From: Pilatotrama ljubarskyi
Lineage: Eukaryota > Basidiomycota > Agaricomycetes > Polyporales > Polyporaceae
Direction: 5' to 3'
Assembly (NCBI GenBank): GCA_022385805.1
Contig: MU277791.1
Location: forward strand, 20,807-49,338
DNA: 28,532 nucleotides
Shown in pieces: positions 18,166 to 27,186 of the stretch. The notes under the pieces were generated by a model. It was not told the DNA's origin and did not search any database. It worked only from the letters and a program-made list of their open reading frames with translations. Positions within the stretch are counted from its first letter, which is position 1. The number at the start of each line of letters is the position of its first letter. The translations under genes and the position numbers were made by a program.

Positions 18166-19370
18166 ATGTCTGAGCAAGGCTTCAATATTTGGGGCCTCGT
18201 CGCGGGTGTGCTAGGTACTGTGGGCCTCCTGCCCATATTCTGGAGCTTGATCAAGAGCCAAATGCCCTCGGAGAAGCTGAGGGCAGTTGAAGCTCTGCTT
18301 GCGGAGACGGAAGCCATGCTTAGCTCAGGCGTTGAGGAGGGCCTGCTCACCTACGAAGAGTTCCGTCTCATGATGTGGACGTACGTTCCTCCCCATGATT
18401 TATTGTTGCTCACTCACTGACTAGGTTGTGTATCAACTCGATAGTACTAAAAGTCGCATTGACGACGCGCGGGCGCAGATATACGCCGCCACAACCTGGA
18501 AAGAGGAATTGCGGAACTGGAGACAGGGGCTGTCGGCGAAGTCCACCGTCCTTCGTGGCGAACTCAATAAAATCCGGGCTGCTATTGCTGTGAGTTCACG
18601 CGTCAACGACCCTCATAGACCGATTGACTAAGTGCACCCTCCCGCCCACTCGCAGAGGAGCAGCTCCGAGGAGAGGGGCAAGCTAGGCCTAGCTGGAAAG
18701 GCCGCAGAGCTAGTGCTCTCCTCTCGGAAACACCGAGGTACGTGCAGTACTCAGCGCGACATGGCAGTTCCCTCGTTGAGTAGCGCGCCTGGCAGAAGAC
18801 TCATGCCCCGCCGCTCCCCCCGCTGAGAGTGCACTTCCTCCATCCGCAAGCAGCGTCCTGCTCGCGGGTAGCAAAGGGGCTGGATCTCCCGACGGTCCAT
18901 GGTGCCCAGCGCGTCCCACTACTTGGTCAGCTAGCGAGGTCACTCTCACTCGCCCTTCCGAGCACAGGGACGATGCAACACTCTGCGAGGCTACCATTAG
19001 CGGCGCCGCCACGAAGGATGACGCCCCTTCGACGACGGAAGTCCCGCCCGTGACGTCAGCATGTTCGTCTTGCTGCCGAAAGGCGAGCAGGAAGAAGTGC
19101 CACCTCTCCCGTCAAGCGGTCCTAGCAAGCTTTGGCCAAGAGCTCCTTGTGCCCCCATTCACCCCGGCTCGCCCAGCCGGCCGCGACGGCCAAGCTGCGA
19201 CACCGCCTCGTACGGGTCGGAGCCGTCTCAGGCGGCTGGCAGATCTCTTACGGCGCTGTGACGATATGCAGCTGCAGGACGCCATCGATGCGCGTACCCT
19301 TTCTGCGATCCTGTCGTCGAATCCGATTTGCAATAACGACTACGACGGAGACGACGAAAGCGACGAGTAG
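18166..19370 (+). CDS. M3: membrane-anchored helical protein, open copy
   Basis: The exons are 18166-18380, 18445-18589, 18656-18737 and 18784-19370, giving about 342 aa. The N-terminus is MSEQGFNIWG, followed by a hydrophobic stretch (about residues 10-29) that could be a membrane anchor. A predicted helix leads to VEEGLL, then a Trp-containing helical region (TWKEELRNWRQGLS) ends IRAAIA, and exon 3 is charged (RSSSEERGK). The C-terminal domain is the most divergent of the family. SRQAVLASFGQELL and RSRLRRLADLLRRC align with the basic helices of M1/M2/M4, and the end is DYDGDDESDE, but the usual HHLVSxxDLxxLL block is not clear. A small compensated frameshift there is possible. The exon 4 acceptor could instead be 18795. 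The function is unknown, and I recognise no named domain. Confidence 0.7.
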
Positions 19371-20570
19371 ACCTGTCACACACGTATGTTGCGTCTCCCG
19401 CGCCATGGAACCCCACTCGTTCCGTCAATTGCGACCGTTTCATCGCTTCCGTACAGGACCTCACCTTCGTCCATCCGCCATGCTCTTGTAATGCTACCGA
19501 TCTTCCCCATTGCTGCGACGCCACATATAGCTATCGTCGATTCTGTATGCGTTCCTACTCGCTGTGTATATATATTTACTGCCGGCCCATGCCACTGCTT
19601 CTTGATGAACCAATGTCATCGTCAACGTCAGGCGATCTGCGAGGATCGCTGTGGCGGATGAGCAGTGCAATGATATGAGTAGCGCCATCTCCGGTCTCGG
19701 CGCCCTTCGGATAATACCCCACTGTGGCAGTAGTGCTGCGAATTAACAGCCAAGTCGCAGCCTCGCCCTGAGGCCGAGGGATAGGTGAAGATCACTCGGC
19801 TTGTCGCCGGATTACACAGGCCGATGGGACCAGCTACTGTGAGCGTTGGCCTTCATGTATACAGGGCTGAGGCGCTAAGTGGCCGACAACTTACACGGAT
19901 CTCCAGATGCTTAGCCAGCGGTTGCTTCGTGGCGAATCCATCACTCGAAACGAAGGACGGACGACGGCAGCATCCTAATAACCTGCAGGGCCGGTCCGTG
20001 CGATGCAACCACCTTGCTGATACGGCGTGCCTATGCGGCTTGGCTGTCGCAAACGTGAGCGATGCCCCCTTGTCGGCCAGGCCATTGAACCCTCGCACGC
20101 ACCTTGCAGTTACATACTGGTTGAAAACTTGCCGAGAAGCCCAGAACGACATAGTTTCGTCTACCGCACGCTGAAGAGCAGCGTGACCGTGGCTGCGTCC
20201 ACTCACGGAGGGGTCGCGATCTCGTAACACAGCAGTACGATGTGAATGCCAGTATGATCATGAGATGACCTCGTGTCCACGGTCGGTGCTAGGTGTACAT
20301 GCTGCGATACCTAGGTGAGTACGTCGATGTCCGCGTGTGCCGTGGCGGCGCTTACCTGTCTATAGCCCGTACTTAGGGGTCCCATAGAAAACGCAGCATA
20401 ATACGATGCGGAGGTACGATTGAAAGCATGAGTGACTCAGCCAAGCGACGTGTCGATAGCAGGGCGCATGATCTACAGAGAAGAAACAGTGTAGGACACC
20501 CGGTGCTGAGAGCGTCGTCAGCTTCCAGGAGCAACAGGCTAAAAGCAATCATGAGACAGCAACGTACGTA
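19371..20570. other. Spacer between M3 and K4, no gene
   Basis: These 1,200 bp include the M3 3' flank and a right half (about 20030-20540) that resembles the right half of the spacer before K5 (about 24945-25400). Shared landmarks are GACAAGGGGG-like and TACTGCTGT-like strings on the minus strand and a CTATAGCCCGT/CTCTAGCCCGT string. Indels between the two are not multiples of three, so this looks like duplicated non-coding DNA or a dead gene. Confidence 0.5.
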
Positions 20571-21904
20571 TCATCCAACGAGCTTCTTCAAGCGGTATAC
20601 GCCCTCCCAAGCAACTGCAACCGTGTCGTTCATCACCCTTTCGAATGCAGGCTCGGACTTGGGCCCAAGGCGCCAGCGATAGAGTGTCTCGCTGAGCTTA
20701 GCTCGGGTCTTCACCCACTCCTGTAGGGCTTGCTCCGCGGTGGGCCGTGCCTCGGGCTGCCGTGCCGTCATTGGTTCGATCAACGAGAGCAGGAAGTCCA
20801 TACTGTTGTATCTCTGCGCGAATGTCAGTGAAAATCAGGCGCCCCGGGTGGACGTCGGCGCTCACCTGCTCGAACTCTTTCGAGTACAGGTTTCCTAGTG
20901 CGAAGATGTCGACCTTGAAGGCGTCGTATGGGACGTCATCGGATAGCTCTGGGACATCCGCGTCTCTCCCTACGTCTCCGACGACATATGGTGAAGTTCC
21001 CGGCGGAAAGTGCGATGCAAGCCCGAAGTCGATGTAGAAGTAGCGCACTTTACGACCGGCGCGGGGTAGGGCCGATACGGGGTATAGGCCTTCTTCGCTA
21101 TAATCTAAGCGTATGGGATGGTGTCCGTTTGGGTAGAGCGCTTTGGCATCCATCATGATGTTCTCCACCGCTACGTCGCTAAGATGATCATTCTTCTGCT
21201 GGCTGTCCGATGTACTCAAGAGAAGGCTTACCGATGAGCTACGTGGTGCTTGTGCATGAAGGCAAGACCCTGTGGATCTCTTGAGGCAGATGCGGATTGG
21301 CGGAAGCTCGTAGACTAACCTCGAGCGTTTGATCAACAAAGTCAACGATGTCTCCTATCGTAGAGAACTCTGGATTGTTGCAGGGCCGCAGGTAGGGCAT
21401 GACCATCAATGCGAATGACGGGTCGTGCGGGTCGGCGAGAATCTGGTGAACGGGGACGCAATGGTTTCGTGGGTCCTCGATGGAAGCAAAGAACTGTGCA
21501 ATCTGTAGCTCATGTCCCTCCTTGAGGAACGACTTGATAGCGACCCGCTCTTGGTTCGAGAGTCGGGTCGCGTCCATAACCTGGTAATCCTAAGGCCGGC
21601 TTTAGCGACTTCCATACCCATCTACCGAGGCTGCTGTGAACGGACGCACAACCAGCAAGATCGAGTCCTCACAAAAGTTTGGATCAAGGTCTGTGCCCGA
21701 CCATGACGGCTTCCAGTCTGGCGAATATCTCGGTCTCAAGAGGTAGCCATGGTCGCGCAGGTAGCGGTATCGGGCTCGCCAAAATCGTTCTTTCGGGACA
21801 AGATCATAGAAACCCTCAAGCGTGAGCTGGTTATGGCGTGCCACGGAGTTCTTGTCTAGAAAGGCATGGTTCGGCAACCGCTTCCGCTTGACCTGTGCAG
21901 ACAT
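20571..21904 (-). CDS. K4: kinase-like protein of tandem unit 4
   Basis: The exons are 21904-21650, 21589-21320, 21269-21232, 21178-20866 and 20813-20571, with lengths identical to K3 and K5 (372 aa). The signature GYLLRPRYSPDWKPSW is followed by VAIKS (Lys104), a conserved Glu in HELQIAQFF that may act as the helix-C glutamate, MVMPYLRPC, HRD at 187-189 with DVAVEN (Asn194), IDFGLASHFPPG, and KVDIFALG. The C-terminus is WEGVYRLKKLVG. It is closest to K5 by eye. It is divergent from M4 across 499 bp. No stop, frameshift or missing catalytic residue was found beyond the family-wide lack of a clear glycine loop and of the HRDxK lysine. Confidence 0.92.
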
Positions 21905-22403
21905 AGAGCGAGTACAAAGGGAGGCAAACGCATTGGGTGAGTGCTTCGCTCCCTGTAGAGCCCAACGTGGGGAAAACGTGGTGCCCAGAATGGTAAGTTA
22001 ACTAACTAAGTATGTTCGAGCCATTCGCTCATCTGCAGACTAGCGCCCAGGATCTAAGATGCGACTTGAACAGGCCGTGGTCGGACACACGCCAGTACGG
22101 CCTTGCAGCACCAAAAATCCCCGTCGTCGTTCTCGGCCTCTCTAGATGCGTTTCGCAGGAATATTCTGCTGGCGATGATATTGATGCACGCTGTTCCCCA
22201 CGTTCCACCCGTGCTAGCAGCACTCCGGTCCTGCCTCACCAGGGTCGGCAGACCGTCGCATTCATCTATCATAAAGTGCGGGCTACTCAGTTTGCTCCGG
22301 TCAGGACCCTCCCCCACAGTTGCTCCTCTCCCGGTGGCCTCGTCACCGTTACTGTCTCCAACCACTCAATACCACTCATCTCTGCTCAGCTGCCCCTCCA
22401 GCA
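21905..22403. promoter_or_regulatory. Bidirectional K4/M4 promoter region
   Basis: The 499 bp hold the conserved motif (21963-22000) and a CT-rich run before the M4 start. The GGTAAGTTAAC just after the motif is a good splice-donor sequence on the plus strand, so M4 may have a 5' untranslated exon. Confidence 0.6.
21963..22000. promoter_or_regulatory. Conserved double-ACGTG promoter motif, unit 4
   Basis: CAACGTGGGGAAAACGTGG is followed by TGCCC and GGTAAGTTA. It lies 59 bp upstream of the K4 start on the opposite strand. It has the same order of elements as in units 2, 3 and 5. Confidence 0.65.
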
Positions 22404-23674
22404 ATGTCTGACCTAGGCTGGAATGTCTGGGGCGCCGTCGCAAGCGTACTCGGCACGCTCGCACTCCTTCCCCTTCTGGCTACCTGGTTTCTCTCCCGCT
22501 TACCATCAGCGAAGTTACCTGCTCTACTGCGCCTCCTGAGGGAAACGCAGGACTTGTTCTCAGCCGCTCTTCGTGAAGGCCTCATCACGGATGAGAGCGA
22601 GTTGCACCAATTCAACGTCAACCTCTGGGCGTAAGTGTCTTACAGTGCTTTCAAGCGTGTGGCGCCAGCTTAGCGACCATGATTGTTGTCGCCCTTCCTC
22701 ATCAGCGCGACTATCCGTGTCGACGAAGTTCGTGAGCTGGTTTACGCCACTAACTCGTGGCAGGGAGACGTGGTTCACTGGTGGCGCGGCTGGTCTGGGA
22801 AAATGGCGCTCATCACCAGCAATCTCAATGCCATCAGAGTGAAACTGGCTGTGAGTACAATGTGAATGTCTGCCATGCTCGTCGTACTCACGCACGCTCA
22901 TTTGTGTAGAAGAGGCACTCGAAGGAACGGAAGAGACTGGCTGCGGAATGCTCCCCGTCCGACCTGCCATTGCTAGCGAACGGAAAATCCGGTCAGCTTC
23001 ATTCCGTTTTGTTTCGCTCGCCATTGTGTAACCGTAACCATGCAGAGACATCACCTTCCCTCAAGCCTACGTCACATGGCCCGAGTCCTTGTCTTGTACT
23101 CCCTCGCGAGGAGCTATTCCTAGGCGGCTCCGGTCAAGCACACGATTTCTCGCGAGCTTCTCATCCGGCGATACGGGACGTCGTGAACAATCTAGGCTCT
23201 GGGCGGCCTCGTGTCTATGAGCCCGCCACCGTCGACCATGGCGACACTCGCGATCCCCGAGCCATTCCCCCTCGCTACGCCACTCATACACCCACCACCG
23301 AGGTTGCATCACACTATCTGGTCTCGGACGCGGATTTGAAGAGTCTCCTGGGTCTCGCCTTGGCGCACCCCGTCACGCAGATGGAGAGAGGCAAACGAAA
23401 GAAGAGAGCGATGCGACAAGACTTGCTCCTGCGCTTCGGCAGGCAGCTCTATGGTGGACACGTTCCGGCTTGGTCAGGCACTGGTGCGATGCATCCGAAG
23501 CCGGCTCATCCGCAGAGCAGCCGTCTCAAGTCGCTCTCGTGCCTCTTGCGGCGTACCTGGGGTGGCTATCCAGGAGATGGGATGCGGTGGAATGCTCGTA
23601 CTGTTCTCGAAGGATCAGTGCTCCCCGTCGCTCCTGAGGGAGGTGGCGATAGCGACGAGTGGGTCGATGTGTGA
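22404..23674 (+). CDS. M4: membrane-anchored helical protein, best-preserved copy
   Basis: The exons are 22404-22630, 22706-22850, 22910-22991 and 23046-23674, giving 360 aa. MSDLGWNVWG leads into a ~20-residue hydrophobic segment (about 11-30, AVASVLGTLALLPLLATWFL), then SRLPSAKLPALLRLLRETQD and LREGLI. Exon 2 encodes a Trp-rich helix (VVHWWRGWSGK) ending IRVKLA. Exon 3 starts KRHSKERKRL. Exon 4 has a Ser/Pro/His-rich, probably disordered linker, then HYLVSDADLKSLLGLALAHP, a basic helix KRKKRAMRQDLLLRFGRQLYGG, SSRLKSLSCLLRR and the acidic end GGGDSDEWVDV. Intron 3 is 54 nt without an in-frame stop, so its retention would add 18 residues. The likely topology is N-terminal anchoring with a cytosolic helical bundle (inference). 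No family is recognised. Confidence 0.78.
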
Positions 23675-25433
23675 TGGAGGTGTCCTCATCCTCCGTTGCG
23701 ACTCGTCCAGCTACCTACTCCTCTTGTCTGATGGCCGAGCCCGCCACAGAACCGCCGTCCGAACAAGGGTATGTACACATCGATCCGTCTACTCCCATTG
23801 TTCTCCGATCCGTATCAAGCATGCATGCCTTTTACACGTTTAGCGGATGATTGCACCGTTGTACTAGCCATCGCGTCCCGACCTATTTATTCACGACGCG
23901 TCTTTCATCGTGGAACGGAGCGGTGTGCCGTGTACGAGCGGTGGCACGGGCAGCTTCATCGGTCACCGAGCGTGAGCGCCCCAATCCACGGCCAGCAAGA
24001 CCAGGCAGGGCCGCGACAAGCCTCTCGCCCAGCAACCGTGCAGTGTGGCGCGACACTGAACGGTATCACGACGGCCCTGCACATGCTCTGTTTCGTGTCC
24101 CATCCGATGCTGGCCGCATGAATCTGTGCAGCACTGGCAGGAACATGGGGCATGCCTGTATACGCCTTAAGCGAGCCTGACCGCGAGCACAACGCAGCCA
24201 TGCCGATCCTGGCGGACACCAGCCGCAGCTGACGCGTCCCACAAACGTGACGCAATCAACCGCTTGCCACGGTGGAAGTAGTTCTAAAGGTACACACTGC
24301 CCCGCAAGCTTCTCATGATGCGCCCATGTTACATGAGGCTTGCTTCTATTCGAAGTGCCCCTCAGAAGCATCTGATTTCGCTCACTCCTGTCCACGCGTG
24401 AACACGACCTCGAGGATAGGGAAAAGGCCCGGGAACCTTCGCACCAGCGGCCAACGCTACCATGACGGACGCGCGAGCCATGGGGCGGTACCACCAGGAC
24501 CATCGTTGGCATGTCGGCTTCACGCTCACCCATTTCATGTCTGCCAGGAACATCCGCGATTTGTGAACCCCAACACGACGCATCTCTTTCAGAGGCCTAG
24601 TAACACATGGGCCATCAGCGTATCTGAGAGGACATCTCAGTGCGGCATTCTGCTCGTTCCCGCGCATCTGACCCCCGATGCCGTGGGACTATAAGTCAGT
24701 ATGTACAGACTACACGTGCAATGTCGCGTACTGACCTGTATGGGCAAAGGAATCGCAGGCCAGTCCGCGTCGAGATGCTTGGGGGACGGGTTACATGGCA
24801 GCGGATGTTGCCGGGGCGACAGCCTGTATACAGTCATCAACCCGTCGTTACAGCGTACAATAGGACTAGGGGCCGCGTGAACTCACCATGATTGGATGCG
24901 TCTCCTTGAACGCAGTGCATTCATGCACGTTCGAGCAGTATTGCCGATACCCCCTTGTCGAGCGTACTCACCTAAGCGAACGTAGACCATGTCGCTCTCT
25001 CACCGTCGGAGCGGTCGCCCAGCGCGACGCGCTTTCGGAAATACGTCGCTGCTATCGCGACCACATACAGTACCGGATGTCTTCAAGATTCTATGATACA
25101 GCAGTATGCCTTGAGTGCTGGTGTGGCCAGAACATGACCTCTCGTGCATGATCGGTGATAGATATACATTCCTATGATGCCTGCGTAAGTTCCATGCAAT
25201 GATCATTTCATGAGCCCCTACCGGTCTCTAGCCCGTGTGCGAGGGATCCCACAACGAGTACACAATACTATAGATGCGGACGAACGAGGCTGAAGGTATG
25301 CGCGACTGAGTGAGGTAGCGTGACGATAGCGAGGAGGTGTGAGCGACAGTGGCAGATGGAGCACGGATTCTGGAAGCGACGTGAGCTTCAGGTGGCAGCG
25401 CGAGCAGCATACGAAGACCAACCGAGTAACGTG
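23675..25433. other. Spacer between M4 and K5, no gene assigned
   Basis: These 1,759 bp contain the 52-bp block at 24290-24341 shared with the spacer before K3. They also contain a right part that resembles the spacer before K4. Minus-strand frames in 24066-24900 show several splice-like GT/AG pairs (for example near 24884 and 24720), but no consistent protein could be assembled across spacers. It may hold a decayed third gene of the unit. Confidence 0.45.
24290..24341 (+). repeat. 52-bp conserved block shared with 15348-15399, copy 2
   Basis: It matches copy 1 at 48 of 52 positions and, like it, is preceded by AG. The surrounding bases keep only scattered similarity (for example GAGGATAGGGAAA against AAGGATGGGGAAA about 65 bp downstream). 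See copy 1 for the reading-frame argument. Confidence 0.6.
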
Positions 25434-26764
25434 TCACTTTACAAACTTCTTCAAGCGGTATACGCCCTCCCAAGCGACTGCGACAGTGTCGTTGACAACT
25501 CGATCGAAGGCTGGTTCCGCTTTTGGCGCTAGTCGCCAGCGGAAGAGGGACTCCTTGATCGTCGCCCGTGTCTTCTCCCATTCTCGGAGGACTTCTTGCG
25601 CAGTTGGTCGTAATTCCGGCCGTCGCTGTGTCATAGGTTCGATTATGGAAGGCAGGAAATCCATGTTGTTATACTTCTACGCTTAGAGTCAGGCACGGAC
25701 TCTACATCTCTCGGTGCCAGAGACTTACCTTTTCGAACTCCTTGGAGTATAGATTTCCAAGAGCGAAGACGTCGACCTTGAAGGCATCGTATGGGACGTC
25801 GTCGGATAGCTCCGGAACATCTGAGTTCCTGCCGAAATCCCCGACCACGTATGAAGAGGATGTCTCAGCGAAGTGGGAGGAAAGCCCAAAGTCGATGTAG
25901 AAGTAGCGAACACCTCGACCAGCTCGGGGTAATGCCGTAACCGGATACAGCGCGTCTGGAGTGTAGCCCATACGTATTGGATGGTGTCCCGACGGATAGA
26001 GCGGCTTAGCGTCCATCATGATGTTTGCGAATGCTATATCGCTATATTGATCATTGTCCAGGTGACTGTACGATCGCTAGTGTGAGCCTTACCGATGAGC
26101 TACACGATGTTTGTGCATGAAGACGAGACCCTGCAGCAGAGTTATCCATAATATTCTGTTAAACCACACATTTCGACTGACCTCGATTGTCTGGTCAACG
26201 AACTCGATGATGTCGCCTATGGTAGCGAAGTCCGGATTGTTGCAGGGTCTGAGGTAGGGCATGACCATCAATGCTAGTTGTGAATCGTGCGGATCAGGGA
26301 GGATTTCGTGTATTGGAACGCAGTGATTTTGAGGGTCGCGAATGGAGGAGAAGAATTGGGCAATGTGCAGCTCCTCTCCTTCCTTCAGGAAGGCTTTGAT
26401 AGCCACTAGTTCGCGATTCGAGATCCTGGTCGCATCTATGACTTGATAATTCTATATGGTGTGCGCGGCGTCAGCGAACGAGTGCCGAGCACGGTGAGGT
26501 ACGACTCACGATCAGCATAATGGAATCTTCGCAAAACGTAGGATCAAGGTTCGTGCCTATCCAGGAAGGCTTCCAGCCAGGTGTATACCTCGGCCTCAGC
26601 TGGTAGCCGTGGTCCTTCAGGTAATTGTAACGCGCTTCCCAGAACAGCTCTTTCGGCATGAGATTGAAGAGGCCCTCGCACGTGAGCTTCGCGTAGCGTT
26701 CCACAGACTCGTCATCCAGAACAGCATGGTTAGGGAGCCGCTTCTGCCTGACTGGCACGGACAT
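25434..26764 (-). CDS. K5: kinase-like protein of tandem unit 5
   Basis: The exons are 26764-26510, 26451-26182, 26130-26093, 26041-25729 and 25676-25434 (372 aa, same lengths as K3 and K4). It shows GYQLRPRYTPGWKPSW, VAIKA with Lys104, MVMPYLRPC, HRD at 187-189 followed by IAFAN (Asn194), IDFGLSSHF, KVDVFALG and the end WEGVYRLKKFVK. It differs from K3/K4 in the catalytic loop, where the Glu before Asn194 is Ala, and it lacks the PPG after the DFG loop (HFAETSSSY instead of HFPPGTSPY). All core catalytic residues remain. Its partner M5 carries stop codons, so this kinase persists beside a broken M gene. Confidence 0.92.
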
Positions 26765-27186
26765 AGACCTCGGGCGAGTGGTGGAAAGCGCATCACTACA
26801 AGCGCGTGTGGCAGTCCTTGTTGCCGCCCAGAAACCTGCGTGGGCAAAACGTGTTGCCGTATGCGGTAAGTACGTTCATATCGCCCGGGTCCGCCGCGAC
26901 TCGCACTCCCTACGTTGTTCCACGCACGATCGCTACAAAAGAGATCTCAGGCGGGGGCGACTTCGCCACTACTGCATCTCAGATTCTACAACACGCTAAA
27001 CCTGTGTTGTCAGTGTTCTCTCCGACAGACGAATGCACGCGTCAGGCACGTTCACCCCCCGTGCCGGGGGGACTCAAATATGGGAGAGCTATGCTTGCCA
27101 CCCTCTCTCGCTCTTCACGTGCACACTGCTCCTCGTCCATCCTCCTCACTCGCCTATAACCCTTCGACTCTAATCTCAGATCCAGG
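26765..27186. promoter_or_regulatory. Bidirectional K5/M5 promoter region
   Basis: This is 422 bp, the shortest of the three complete intergenic regions. It contains the conserved motif at 26837-26876 and a GGTAAGTACG donor-like string. Confidence 0.55.
26837..26876. promoter_or_regulatory. Conserved double-ACGTG promoter motif, unit 5
   Basis: TGCGTGGGCAAAACGTGTTG is followed by CCGTATGCGG and TAAGTACGTTC. It is 73 bp from the K5 start. The first core is slightly degraded (TGCGTGG for AACGTGG), while the downstream GCGG/TACGTTC part agrees best with unit 3. Confidence 0.6.

Noticed and set aside
16359..26764. Kinases as pseudogenes, because each is split into several short frames
   Set aside because: The breaks coincide with GT/AG introns in the same positions and phases in all three copies, and the spliced lengths are identical.
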